This document shows, piece by piece, positions 1 through 12,500 of a DNA stretch of 64,000 nt. Made by a program: the position numbers and the translations under genes. The notes below the pieces were generated by a model. That model searched no databases, was not told where the DNA came from, and saw only the letters and a program-made list of their open reading frames with translations. Where the stretch lies: positions 3,946,001 through 4,010,000 of the forward strand of contig NC_068556.1 in the NCBI RefSeq assembly GCF_022201045.2, written 5' to 3'. Position 1 is the first letter of the stretch. Each line of letters opens with the position of its first letter. The stretch is from Citrus sinensis. Taxonomy: Eukaryota > Streptophyta > Magnoliopsida > Sapindales > Rutaceae.

Positions 1-68
1 ATATTATAAACTTCAATCTAATTAGGATTTCTTCAATTTCTTGCTCTACGTCAATAACCTAACATAGA

Positions 69-82
69 GGGGGGGGGGGGGG
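69..82. repeat. 14-base poly-G tract in KEA intron
   Basis: This is an uninterrupted G run on the plus strand. The KEA transcript is read from the minus strand, so it carries C here. It lies in the intron after the last visible exon and is probably length-polymorphic. Confidence 0.9.
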
Positions 83-411
83 AAGCAATCAGTGTAATTA
101 TACAATTTTGCTAACAGCTATAATTGGCAACCAAACGACCAACTTTTTTCTTGTTTTGTTAAAAATGCTACTTGTAAAAGCTCCACTGGTACAAAATCTA
201 CTAGAAGATCTATTTTAAATGCTAAACCAAACAGACCCTAAGAGCAACTGATGACAAAGGAGATAAAGAAGCTTACTTTTTTTTTTTTTTTAAATACTTA
301 CTGATAAAGTTTTCAGGCAACTGAAAATTGGTGCACAATAAGGTAAATAGATTCATGCCAAGATAATAATAAATTTTCTGAATATAATAAATAATTGTAA
401 GCGCAACAAAC

Positions 412-3400
412 CCAAGCAACAAGTAAGCAGAATGCAACTGAAGCCAACTGATAGAGTTCATTGGTCTGCACCAAACAAAACTGAATTCATTAGATAAATC
501 AAAGTTTACCATCGGATCACTAACAAACATTTATATTAAAACAGTGGAAAGAAAAATTTATAGGAGATATTTTAAAAATCACCTGTGATGATAGACTTGT
601 CATCAGTTTCAGAAGCCAAGGAACACAAGTTCGAGACAATATTGACAGAATGCCCAAAAAAGCAATCAACACTACCAACCTGCTCAAGAGACGAATTGAC
701 TAGTTATATAACAGAATTTGACACCTGCACATATAATACAGCTGGCAAAGGACCCCACAATGGGAAAATAAGTAATTGTGAGCCTTACTTTCCATTCTTA
801 ATAGGCCAAAGCATCCAAATCCCATAAAAACCCATGTCATACAACATAGAAGATGGATACATTAAGAGAAATGCACCCATAGATGTTAAGAACCAAAATT
901 ACTAACTAAGAAACAAAGAGAAATGGGTCAGGCGAACATGGTATATTGCAAAAATCTGAACCATACAGCTTAGTGATGGATATCATTCCTTGTAAAACAC
1001 CAGAAGTTCCACCGAGAACTGGAAGCAATGCAAACAGCAAGCCAACAGCACAGTCCTGGCAAACAAAAGAGTTTTCAAGCTAAAGAGTAACAAAAGATGA
1101 CCCTTCAAATTCAAATCAATAAGATGAGTAACAAAAGGCATAAATGAAATACTTGCACAAGAAGCAAGGAAACAAATTAAGAACCTGCAGAATAAGGGTG
1201 CCAATGGTAACTTGGCCATGAAGAGCATTAGTAGAATTCTTTTCCATCAGAAACTTCAACACCTACAGCCCAAACAATGTAAAATCATTAAGACACTAAA
1301 CTACCAAATACAAAAATCCAGGATTGTGAGTAGAGTGGGAGTGTGTAAAGTTCTACCACTGCCGTTGAAGACATTGAAAGAAATGTACCAACAAAAACCC
1401 CCTCCGAAAGCTTTATGCCAAATAACTGCAAACAGCATCCAATCAGAACTGCAGCACTGACACTGAGAAAGATTGTGTAACAAAGTAACATTAAGAAGGA
1501 AAATAAGACATAAAACAGTTACAAGAACAAAAGCCTTAATATTTTACACAGAAACCGCACCATCGTCACATGAATGGACATCAAAGAGATTTGTGGACAA
1601 CAAGGATAAAGAATTGAAACTTCAAAACACCATAGCACAAGTAGATATCTTTGGACCAGTGTCTGAGATTAAATGTAACAACTAAGTTGCCACATTCAGG
1701 CATATGATAAATGCAAAACCAAGTTTTAATTCTTGACCCAGAACAAAACCTCATAAGAGGGTACTGAGACCACAGGATTATTCAACATTGGTCAGGCTGC
1801 CAATGTGGTTTAAGAATCAGGCCTTAATAGTTGAATTCCACATTATCAATTCTCTCGTCCCCTTGTTGGACTATCATTTTTATTCTCTTTATCTTGTTAG
1901 TTATTAAAATACTTCTTATCAGTTACTTCTGATGTAGCAAATATAAAATTGCATGTACTCAGGCAAGCCTTAAGGGTTGTTTTCAGAGGAAAAAATATCA
2001 GTTTATAAAACTTGTACAAAAGTTTTGTAAGCATCATTACATACCAAGGCTGTTATTCCACAAAGGAACATGAATAAAAAAATTTGGAGCAGACCACCTA
2101 AGACAGCAACCGCTCGAACTACTCGAAGCTACACTTTAGAAGAATAACATGTGAGACAGATGTGACAATAAATATAAACCACAAATAAAAAGAATGTGAT
2201 ATAAGCCTACCTTTGTAGTGGAGAACTCTAGGCCCAAAGCAAAAAGAAGAAAAATAACACCAAATTGAGCCACTGTTTCAACCTATATAAATAAATCCAA
2301 GTGGAAAAGATATTGCACATGTCAGTTATCTAATAAAATAAAAATGGTTCTTTCATCAACACAAAATCTTTTAAGGGATAAGACTCCATGATATTAAAAG
2401 GGAAAGTAAGCATTTTCTGAAATAATCAAAAAGATGTTATGGAGAATAAAGTCAGTTGCTGTTGGTGTGTTCAAAGAAAACAAAAGGAAAAAGAAAAGAA
2501 CCCAATCACACGAACATATTGCTATAATTTCTAATTAATACAACATCCCAAAAGGAAGTTAAAAAATGCGTCTAGGATTTTAGTTTAGCTCCAAAATACA
2601 ACAAAACAAAATAAATTAACAGCACTCTTAAATGTTGTCAACAAGAAGAGAGAAGAGACATACAGGCAGCCAGAGAATCTAGAGACTACAATGTTATTGA
2701 GTTTTTTGCCATTGAATATTTGAGGAAATATGTAGGCATTGTATAAAAGTAAAAAAAGAAATACAGGTGAAAGTCAACCCACAATTTCTCAGCGATAGGC
2801 CTACAGCTAATAACATCTAAATTTTCCTAATTTAGTTTCTAGAACGTGAAATAAGACATAATCTTTATGAGGTGATGCGCTAGTATACCAGCATAGTTAT
2901 GGAACATTATGGGAAATAAAATTAGAGTGAAAAAATCAGAACTATTTTAATGAACTGCTATATAAGATAAAACTAATAAATTATAACTACAAGTAACATA
3001 CTTGCACCATTTCACTGACAAAGTTAAACCCTCCGGGTCCAATAATAGATCCTGCTAGCAAATATCCAGTAATCACCTGTAGATATTAGCATGGTTAACA
3101 ATTTCTTAGAAAGTCAGTATGCTGGGACTTTCAAACAGATCCTAACATTGTAGTTTGTCATTAAAAATAAGCTTATATCAATATAATCAGACCGGCTGTC
3201 CGGCACAAGCAAATGCAATTCCACCACAAGTTGCAAACACAATGACAACCACCAAGTCTGATATGAGCCTGTAGCACAGGAGTAGAAATTAGATCTTCTT
3301 ACTCCTTCAGTAGGGCAACCAAATTAAACCAAAATTAAAACAAATAGTAAGTTTACCTTAAATCTAGCTGCAGCACTGGATATTTTGATTTAAAATTAGA

Positions 3401-4929
3401 TATAATGAAGACATTATCCTAAAATAATGAAACAACAATCATCAGCATTTGCAATTATAACATCAAATAGAATTTTATTAAGCAGAAATGCTACCTTGCG
3501 ATCAATCAATGTCGGGGTTTCTTCAGCTCCATTATCATTATCCAGATTGAAAACATCATTAAGTTTAAACGACCTAAATTGAAAGATGCAAGGGTGTAAG
3601 GATTTTGGAACTTTTTATTCATTAGAGTAAAACATATCATAGATGCTCATCAGGCTAAATGACAAAAACAGGTTATTAGAAACTGCACATCAATAAATCT
3701 AGTTATTAGATAGAAGCAGTACTTTTCCTCTTTCGTGTCATTTTTCTTCGGCTTGACTCTTGCTACAGTTTCTAAAACTGCCTGATCAACCAAAAAGGGT
3801 TAAGAAAAACATTCAGCAGATGCTCCCAACTAAAATAGGTTAAAAATGAATTCGGAGAAAGAAAAATGAAAAAGATTTAGAAAAGAGATGCTTCTATCGA
3901 GTTAATTAAGCCTGACATGAAGAATTACCAGATTATTAAGCAGATAATATATTGTATGATTGAAATTAAACAATTTCATTAGATCGTATAAACTGACAAG
4001 TCATAAATTATATTATATTTAATTCCGAACATAATCAGCACCTACTTAACAGATTTAATGTCCGTAATACATTTCACTACATTAAAAATTCTGGTGAAAC
4101 CATTTTAACCAATTATATGCGAGCAATATCATTCTCACAGCGCAGCTCAAATCACATAATTCAGTAAAAATTCAAGTTCTTTAAAGAAATTGCTTTTCGA
4201 TACTGAAAACTGCAAGATTCCACCAACCTGCTTTTCGGCTACACTGTTATTAAAGCTCCCGGCATCAGTTGCTGCCCCTGCAAAAAAAAAAGGCTATACT
4301 TGAAAAAGCAAATCAACAACAGCTCAAGATTGAATAAAATATAACATAATCGTTAGATTACAGATGGGGAGGGAAAAAAAAAAAAACACACACACACACA
4401 CACACAAAAGAAACTTGATCGTTCATTGCAATTAATCATGCATCGATAGTATATCTCTCATCAAATTTCATGCAATGAAAGGTTCTAAACTCCGTAAGAG
4501 AAGCATCCAAAAAGCTGGGGATGTGAAAACAAAAATTAATATTAAAAATACAGATCATATCATAATAAGATATTCAAACAAATTAGAACTCACTCAATCT
4601 CCTCAAGCTTTGGAATTAAAGAAGCCAATTCCTAAATTCTAGAAGCACTTCCAAATTCGAGTTCGTTATTGAAGCAAATGAGAAGAAACTAAAGATAGAG
4701 TAGCACCTTCGGCTTTTTCATTCTCAGCGAACTCTTTCTCAAGAGCGCGATCGATTATGTCAGCAAAGGAACCAGGTCTAGCAACGGAAGTGTTCGAAAC
4801 GGTGACGTTTAAGTCGTCGAGATGATCCGAGTCGAGGAGTTCGAGAGCGAGTGAGAGCGAAGCGAAGTAGACGACGAGCAAGAAGAGTGTGAGCTGAGAC
4901 AAGCAGGACTGAGATCTTCTCACCAACAT
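412..4929 (-). CDS. KEA4/5/6: K+ efflux antiporter, KEA4/5/6 clade (3' part beyond window)
   Basis: The product is a cation/proton antiporter (CPA2 family) that exchanges K+ for H+ in endomembranes. Fourteen coding exons can be joined in frame on the minus strand: 4929-4707, 4277-4228, 3781-3723, 3573-3495, 3418-3357, 3268-3193, 3076-3002, 2282-2211, 2128-2045, 1425-1357, 1262-1185, 1055-967, 679-583 and 465-412. They give 389 codons of a protein usually near 570-590 residues; the rest lies left of base 1. The ATG at 4929 is followed by a signal-peptide-like segment (LTLFLLVVYFASLSLA) and the clade motif SFADIIDRALEKEF. Exchanger segments follow: GYLLAGSIIGPGG, FALGLEFS, LSMSSTAVVLKFLMEKNS, QDCAVGLLFALLPVL and TNELYQLASVAFCLLVAW. 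A leucine-rich reading extends upstream of 4929 but has no ATG. LSRTCVPWLLKLM looks closest to KEA4/6, so the exact paralogue is uncertain; the family assignment is firm. Confidence 0.93.
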
Positions 4930-5611
4930 TGCAGGGACAGGAGGGCGCAATCTAAGCAACCCGGCGCAGGTTTAGGGGAGTTGGTGGTGAATGGTGAGAG
5001 AGGGGGGAAAGAAAGAAAAAAAATGTTTGGTCTTGTCGGTGTGAGAGACTGTGTGCGAGTGTCGATGCTAACAACGCAACCCAAGTGTGCGACAGAAAAT
5101 GGGAGGAGAGCGAGACGCCTCACGCGCGGCAGACAGAGAAAATGCCTTAGGGGGAAATAGATTCTGAAGTTGAAAATTGAAAATGATACGACCGGAGTTG
5201 GGGTCAACTACCTGTTGTTTAGTTATAATGACGTAATCAATGGGTAATGCTTGGTTCAAGATTCACGAAAAGATTTTTTTTTTCTTTTAAAGGAAAAATG
5301 CCTTAGATTTTAAGGAAAAAAAGAGAAAACGAAAGTTATTTAGATTGGAGTACTTTTGACATTTTCTTTAAACATAAAATTCTCATCACCCAATGATGCC
5401 AATGATACCATGATCTTACTGGATCATCGGATTGTTTTCTGTTTTCTCGTGACAAATTATGAAAAGGGTGGTTTTTATTTTTTAAACCAAACCCACCTTT
5501 ATAAAATAATTACAATAAATTCATATTCTATTTAAAAAATTATAAATTAACACAAATTTAAATAATTAAATAAATAAACCTTTCTTTTATAGATATAGAT
5601 ATATATATATA
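4930..5611. promoter_or_regulatory. KEA upstream region and 5' leader
   Basis: This stretch separates the KEA start codon from the first transposon. The first 250 bases or so, read on the minus strand, are pyrimidine-rich and leader-like. No upstream coding exon is visible. I could not place a convincing TATA box. The far part (about 5260-5611) is AT-rich and featureless. Confidence 0.4.
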
Positions 5612-6139
5612 GGAAAAAACTATTTACCCTGGATTTGCTCCCCAAAAGACAAAACGCACCGTTTGGTAATTTGATTGCCATTTGCTTTTGAAACACGTGT
5701 TTCTTCAGTTGCTTTATGTAAAAACGAAGGACAATTAACATGCAACACTTATTTTATTTGTTGCGTTCCAGCTGTGCATCACTTATTTTCTTTGCTTTGC
5801 TTTTTCGGGAAGGTTTGAAAATTTAAGCGGAGTTCATTGCAGCGCTAGTGAAAAACCCTAAGTTTATGATTTGGTTTGGAAACTGAAAAATTGGAACTGA
5901 TTTGTGAAAGTGCTGAATCTCTACATTACAAAACTCGTAAGCATTTATTGTTCCTACATTAATTTATTGAGTTGTTTCATTTTAAGTAGAAAAGGGAAAG
6001 TGAAAGCAAATGAAGGAAGTGGAAAGTGAAAGCAAAAGTGAAAGCTAAATGGAAAGCAAATGAAGCAACACGTGTGGAGAGAGAAAATCAAACGGTGCGT
6101 TTTGTTTTTCAGGGCATAAATTCAGGGTAAATAACGGCA

Positions 6140-6142
<3 letters not shown>
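5612..6142 (+). mobile_element. Mutator-like MITE, copy 1 (family A)
   Basis: A 531-bp element with imperfect terminal inverted repeats. The left end reads GGAAAAAACTATTTACCCTG and the right end reads CAGGGTAAATAACGGCACTC. Just inside both ends lie CACCGTTTGG and a CACGTG motif. Both flanks are ATATATATA, which fits a 9-bp target duplication but sits in a TA microsatellite. Copy 3 of the same family, at 26640, has a clean 9-bp duplication and supports the Mutator assignment. No transposase is encoded. Confidence 0.75.

Positions 6143-6180
<38 letters not shown>
6143..6180. repeat. (TA)n microsatellite
   Basis: Pure alternating AT repeat directly abutting the right end of the family A element. 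Mutator-like elements often land in such sequence. Confidence 0.9.
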
Positions 6181-6183
<3 letters not shown>

Positions 6184-6396
6184 GCGCCCTACAAGAAAAA
6201 CAAAACACACCGTTTGGTTTTTTTGGTCCAATGGTTGATGTTCAATTTATAAATTTGTTTGTTTATCAAAGTTGTGACGGTGAAGTTTCAAAGTTTCAAA
6301 CTTGACTAGTAGTAATAAATGAAGGATTGTTTGAGGAAAATGATTCTGCTGATTGCTGCTTTTAATAAGTTATATATATATGTGTATAAAATTATT

Positions 6397-6752
6397 ATTA
6401 TTTTTTTGAGACTATTGTTCAGATTACAACTCATATTACATGAGAGTATAACTGATATTTACAAATCAGACTAATACTGGGACCAACTTACATAGTATAA
6501 CTGATGTTTACAAATCAGACTAATATTGGGACCAACTTACATCAATGCTAATGGAGCTCTGCCCAGATTTTAACCCTCACAAATATTCGAGGGATGTCCA
6601 CTCCTCACTCATGGGTAAGAAAGAGGACTGCCTTCACTCAATTTTTTATTGAGGAAGGAAATACCCCCATAATGCTTTTGTGGGGGTTCGAACTGCTGCC
6701 CTCCAACTTGGAGGGCAGCAGCCCTGACCACTTGGCCAAAAGGCCGAGTGGC
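6397..6752 (-). mobile_element. tRNA-derived SINE flanked by 16-bp TSD
   Basis: The insertion is bounded by identical 16-bp copies of TGTGTATAAAATTATT at 6381-6396 and 6753-6768. Read on the minus strand, the 5' end has a tRNA-like head with an A-box (TGGCCAAGTGG near 6738) and a B-box (GTTCGAACCCC near 6690), the internal RNA polymerase III promoter of SINEs. The body contains a tandem duplication of about 49 bp (6446-6493 and 6495-6542) and ends in a short A/T-rich tail. No ORF is expected, so mobilisation would depend on a LINE. I do not recognise the family name. Confidence 0.78.
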
Positions 6753-6889
6753 TGTGTATAAAATTATTTTGGTTGTACACTTTAGTCCTTTTCTCGCTTG
6801 GGTCACATGAGATGCCTTTGACAGCAAATCACCACTTCAAAAAATATGTTAAAGCTTTGTTTGATTGTCGGTAATCTCAATATTATTAT

Positions 6890-7445
6890 TATTATTATTA
6901 TTTACCTCGAATATATGCCCCAAAAAACAAAACGCACCGTTTGGTTTTTCTTCTCCACACATGTTGCTTCATTTGCTTTCCACTTAACTTTCACTTTTGC
7001 TTTCACTTTTCACTTCCTTCATTTGCTTTCACTTTCATTTTTCCACTTAAAATGAAACAACTCAATAAATTAATGTAGGAACAATAAATGCTTACGAGTT
7101 TTGTAATGTAGAGATTCAACACTTTCACAAATCAGTTCTGATTTTTCAATTTCCAAACCAAATCGTAAACTTAGGGTTTTTCACTAGCGCTGCAATGAAC
7201 TCCGCTTAAATCTTCAGACCTTCTTGAAAAAGTAAAGGAAAAAGCAAAGCAAAGGAAATAAGTGTTGCACAGCTGGAACGCAACAAATGAAATAAGTGCT
7301 GCACGTTGACTGTCCTTCCCTTTTACATAAAGCAACTGAAGAAACACGTGCTTCAAAAGCAAATGACAATCAAATTACCAAACGGTGTGTTTTGTCTTTC
7401 GGGGAGCAAATTCGGGGTGCAAATTCGGGGTAAATAGCTTTTTCC
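6890..7445 (-). mobile_element. Mutator-like MITE, copy 2 (family A), inverted
   Basis: About 550 bp, nearly the reverse complement of the element at 5612-6142 over its whole length. Shared segments include the stretch around GTAATGTAGAGATTCA and the purine/pyrimidine-rich GAAAGTGAAAGC repeats. The terminus GGAAAAAGCTATTTACCC lies at the 7445 end. The 6890 end is blurred by an ATT microsatellite, and I found no clean target duplication. Copies 1 and 2 therefore form a long inverted pair around the SINE. Confidence 0.72.
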
Positions 7446-7906
7446 TTTTGATAATTGTTGATGGTGCAGGCCCATGAGTAAGAATAGGAGGGTACACTTG
7501 TATTGGCGTCTTTGGTTGGGGAGTAGCTTGGGTGGGGCATCAAAGTTTTCATGGCCTTGGGTGGGGATTCTTTGTGGGTTATCCAGTAAATTGTCTTGGA
7601 GAGCAGCTTATCGTGGTTTTTTCTTTTTCAGTGTGTTGTTGTTTTAATAATGTTTCTGACTGTTAGTCCAAATATGGTGGCTATATTATTTTGTGTTGTG
7701 GTATTACTGTAGTAATAATTGTTGAGCGAGCACTACGATGTCTTTCTTTTTTCTTATTGGACTATAGTTTCACCTTATAAATTTGAGTTGTGTAGTTATA
7801 CTTGTAAAAATTTCTCCAATGTCTCATGAGACCCAACGCGTAAAATTGCTTTTCATTCCAATCTCTTTTTTTTTTTGAAGAAGTAATGAACAAGGCCCGA
7901 AGCTTA
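7446..7906. other. Intergenic, no gene seen
   Basis: AT-rich unique-looking DNA between two transposons. Short ORFs here have neither recognisable domains nor splice structure. Confidence 0.5.
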
Positions 7907-8281
7907 GAGCATCTCCAAAAAGCTCTATAAATTTTACTCTTCAAATATTCATTTGCTTACCTATGTGGCAAGTAGATGAGTGAAAAAAGATATTGTTCTC
8001 CAAAAGACTCTTCAAATAGAAATGAGTTAATATTGTTTTAATTAAATAACTATTTTTTTAAAGAAAAAATCAATAGTAATTAAAGCACATTTCTCTTTTT
8101 CTTCAACAAAAAATAATAAAATATAAATTGAAGAGGGAGAAAGTCTCTCTTCAAATTTGAAGAGAAAGGATCATTTCTTGTTTGAAGAATCTTAATTGGA
8201 GTGTCTTTGGAGCCTTAAATGTTGATGTAACTCTTCAAATAAGTAATAAAATTTTATTTGAAAAGTCTTTTGGTGATACTC
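7907..8281. mobile_element. PIF/Harbinger-type MITE with TTA duplication
   Basis: The left end GAGCATCTCCAAAAAGCTCT is mirrored by the right end, whose complement reads GAGTATCACCAAAAGACTTT. TTA flanks both sides (7904-7906 and 8282-8284), the usual 3-bp target of PIF/Harbinger elements. At 375 bp it is non-coding. Termini of the GAGCATCTCCAA type are common in plant MITEs. Confidence 0.7.
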
Positions 8282-8284
8282 TTA

Positions 8285-8943
8285 GGTTATCCTAACTATT
8301 GTATTTATGCCTATTCCGCATTTCCTTCCATTCTTGAAATGGTAGATAGTTTTTTACCTTTAATGAAAGGTTTAGTTTCCTTTAAAAAAAAATTAACCAT
8401 TTAAGATTGCTTTAAAATAAGTTTAATTTGACTAAATAACCCTCATAATATTAAAAAATAAAATTATCCCAAGAAATATATATTATTGTAACTAGTAGTT
8501 TAGCACTTAGTTTTATATTTTATGATCTAATATGTTTAAATAAAATTTAATAATTTTCAAGACCCCCCATATCATAAGTACATTTTGTTAGTTTAGTTTA
8601 ATATTAATAATCATACTAATAAAATATTACTTATACATCGTTTAAAAATATTAATTTTATATTAAAAAAATTATTTCAGTTAAAGTAAAATTTTAAGTGG
8701 TTTGATACATTTACCTTTATAATAATAAAATAATCATATTAAATTTGTGTAAATTTCTTCTTTATTTGAATGTTTCAAAATTTAGTGTAATAATATTATA
8801 AAAGTATGATGGATCTACATAACTTATGGGGTGGAATTACCAGAGTCACTTATAAAAAATGATGAAAATAATAACTGCCCATTGAAAATCCAAAATAACA
8901 CTCTAGATTATGATGAGCTAATTTAGCATCATAATTTCGATTA
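8285..8943. other. AT-rich intergenic, no gene seen
   Basis: Very AT-rich DNA with short homopolymer runs and no coding signal on either strand. Confidence 0.5.
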
Positions 8944-9312
8944 AGGGTGTGTTTGGGAATAAGGTACTATAGTTTTTAAACTACAGTTATTGCGGAGTAA
9001 AAACTATAACTGTGAAATCGAACTGAGAAAAATTAATTCTTGAGCTACCAAACCAGGGGCGAAGGTAAGAGTGGGCTAACCCGGGCTGCAGCCCGGGTAA
9101 GCTTTTTTTTTTTTTTTTTTTTAAAGTTAAGTATAATTTATAAATTTAACTTTATTCATACTTATAAAAAAATAAATAAATCTAATAGCCCACCCCATAA
9201 AACAATACTAGCTTCGCCACTGTACCAAACCCCAACTGTAAGATGTTATTAAACACCTCGACACTTAGGCTTCGAAAGCCCAACTGCCACACATCACTCT
9301 CAAATGCAACCT
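8944..9312. mobile_element. MITE (family B) split by a nested hAT element
   Basis: The left terminus GGGTGTGTTTGGGAATAAGG and the right end CACTCTCAAATGCAACCT are related to a full copy at 24627-24814 and a reversed copy at 27376-27565. Here the element is interrupted after TACCAAAC by a 169-bp hAT element. The right half is diverged, so the outer right boundary is approximate. Confidence 0.6.
9054..9222. mobile_element. hAT-type MITE nested in family B MITE
   Basis: The 169-bp insertion starts CAGGGGCGAAG and ends CTTCGCCACTG, whose complement is CAGTGGCGAAG. It is flanked by a perfect 8-bp duplication TACCAAAC (9046-9053 and 9223-9230). An 8-bp duplication with CAGGGGCG termini is diagnostic of the hAT superfamily. 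The interior is a T-run and AT-rich filler. Confidence 0.85.
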
Positions 9313-9593
9313 AAATAGCATTTGAAAACCATAAAATTTACAAAGACTCGTGAACTTCAAAACTGATTCATGCATACACTAATACAATTACTTCTAGGCT
9401 TTCCTCTGTGTGTGTGTATTTCATCGTTCTGCCTTCACACCATTTGTTTTAATCTTTTGCTTCCTTAGATGCTTATATATACCCATAGCTACAATCACTG
9501 TGTAGTGTAGAACATTTCAGATGTACATGAAAATAAACAAACGCATGCATCCATAAGACCCATGAAGCACAGTGAAGGGCACTTGAATTGCAC

Positions 9594-12500
9594 TTATATC
9601 TTTACAGGTGACCTCCCCATATTTATCAGGCCCTTTCTTGATAGGTTTTCAACTGAATTTGCTATAACTCTGGCGCTAGACTTCATGTAACCCCCTGCAA
9701 AATGGAATGAGTTAATAATAAACTTTCTTTTAAGACCAACCTAGACACCTCAGCAAAGCAGATCTCATGTTAATTGTTTAACTATCCAAAAACAGTAAGG
9801 GGGCATGTTGATTTAATGCATATTTTTTGTAAAATCATTTTCCTAGAAGTGTTTTAAAAAAGGATATCTCATCTAAAGGCCTGACACTTCAACTGACAAA
9901 ATTGATGAGAGTACAAAGCACAACATGAGAATAAGAAGGTGGTTCTAGCAGAAAAGAGCAGTTTCCCTCAATATTTGTAGCACAGTTGCACATATGCACT
10001 CTTGCATGCAGGCATGAGGACATGCATGCATAAACTCACACAAAAACATGAAATCTAATGGACCAGAGTGCCAAAACTTTTTCAGAAGTTATTGGACCTG
10101 ATGTGAGCATAACAATGGGAATGTTCCTTGATCGAGCAAACCTGAAGGTCTTCTCATCTCTAGCGGCTATCCCATCAGGACTAATCTGCAGAAGCAACTC
10201 CAACAACAACATATATCCTTTAGTCCCTAAGAAATATTTGGCAGAAACTGTCTAATAATATAGACGGCTGATTTCACAAATGACATTTATCTTGCCGTTG
10301 TGACCATGGTATCCGTTATTCAATTTGGAAAAGAGCAAACAAGTGTTCCTAGTCCGGAAGATTCTTCTACACCGTTTTGTGATTAGCCATTAATCAGGCC
10401 TCATCATGGCCCAAACTAAAGACTTCATTTGTTTCAATGCACAGTAGGGAGCATTATCAGACACCCCACTTTACCTTTAACATGCCCAGTGGATCTCCCT
10501 CCAGGATATCAGTGCCGGCATTGTAAATCACCAGCTCAGGATCAAACGTATGACCAGCAACCTGATCCAAAATCACAAACTATCAATGTTGCATTGCTCC
10601 AGAGGAGACTATTGCTGGCAGTATTTCTGATATAACTCAGTACAACTAACAATAAGTATCCAAGTTTATAGACCTCGCCAATGTCAATCCATGAAATGGC
10701 AACTGCATGAAGTAATTATATATAAGAACTGGAAGGAATATGAAAAAAAATCTCAAAGTCAATGAGAATGGCATTGGGGGTATACAGATACTGCAAATGC
10801 GTAGGCCATACCCAATAGCTACACTTTCTGCATCTAGTGGGTAAACAAGATTCTGAACATCAATTTTGTCTATGCTTGCATGTCTGGGTTGTGCATAAAC
10901 AAAATAACAAATCATGGCAGGAAGAAAATGAGAAGAAAAAAAAGAAAAGAAAAACTGCATTAGAGCCTAAATAAGTTGAAACCTAAATGCTTCACAATAG
11001 CTACCTTAAGGAAATATATCAACAAAAGCTATTGAGAAAAGGCATATTAGTGTTGCCCTGGTCACTCACGATTTCCTAAAGGAGACATCCACAATCTTCT
11101 TTCCAGTAATGATGAAAAGATTTAGGAAAAAAAAGGAGATGAAACACGTGAACAGAAAAAGTTTTGAACATATATACCTCAAGTGCTTCATCTAATTTCT
11201 TTAAGTACTCATTTGTTGTTGTCCCACTCTGTTGAAATGTAGGAAAAACAAATTATTTTAGCAGGCCAACAAAACAACTAGTATTCACTTTTCTAACTGG
11301 TATATTGATTGTTTACCACTACTTCGACCTTCTGATCAATAAAACGTCTTGCCTCATAGTCCTAACAGAGGATTTACGAGAGAGGATAAAAAAATCAGAA
11401 TGTTTACCAAATGATACCGGTAATTTTTTGATAATACTGGTTACAAATTAATAACAAAGAGCAACAAAAAAGTGCAAAGATAGAAGAAGAAGCAGTCATT
11501 TAATTCTAGGAGTAGGTAACTAACCCGAGGATAAATTCCAGGGTTAAACATATCCAGAATATAAACACGACCTGTTAGGACAAATGTTATCATTTGAAAA
11601 TCCAAAAGAAAAAAATGAAAAATAAAAGCACAATCAAATGAAAGCAACCTACTGTCACTGGAAAAGTCCTTCTCGTGACCATTTCCTTGATGTGCATCAA
11701 GATCAATTATCATGACCCTGTATTTGAAGATGACGAGCAGTTAAAAAGCCCATGCGTAAGCAGGCACTGTCAATTGAGATATAAATGCCACTTAAACTGC
11801 CACATCCATTTTCCTGACCTGAAGTTAATTGTTACCTTGATATATTTAGTTGAACAAAGGCATAATGTATGCAAAGAGAAATATCTGCATAAGCACAAAA
11901 TCCACCTCCTTCATCAGCAGAGCAGTGATGGAATCCTCCTCCAACATTAATGGCCCACCCTCGCTCTTTTGCAAGCTTAGCTGCCAATATGGTTCCACCC
12001 ACCTGCAGTTAATTTTGAACAGAGGGGGAAAAAAAAGAAAAAAATGAAAAATAAGCCTATCTAAAAGTAGATTATTAGGAGCCAGGAGATAGTAAACTTT
12101 TAAGAAAGATGATGATTCACCTGCTTGCGAAATGGATAAAGAACTTTCCTCTGCACAAGACAATTGGGAAATAGTGCAACAGGAGGCACCTACAAATTGC
12201 AGCACTCTAGATCAGTCAAAAATCTTGTCGTCAGAGAATTCAAGTCCTAATCATTGGTTGGAATTATTGAAGTACATCAGAAGCAACCTGTTACTTTTTG
12301 AGTTCTATAAAACCAATCTTATCAGGACCAAACTCATTCAGATCTCTTTTAAACATCATTACACCAGTCACTACCTTTTCTTAGCATTTCAAGTACGTTC
12401 AGTCATTCACCTCAAAGTTACATCATGGACATTATTTCTCAATAGAATTAATATAAACCATCATCTAAATCATTGAGGAAACATTAACAGCAAATCAAAG

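Noticed and set aside
6682..6752. Functional tRNA gene on the minus strand
   Set aside because: A and B boxes are present, but there is no proper cloverleaf with anticodon arm and acceptor stem, and the unit is bounded by a SINE-type TSD.
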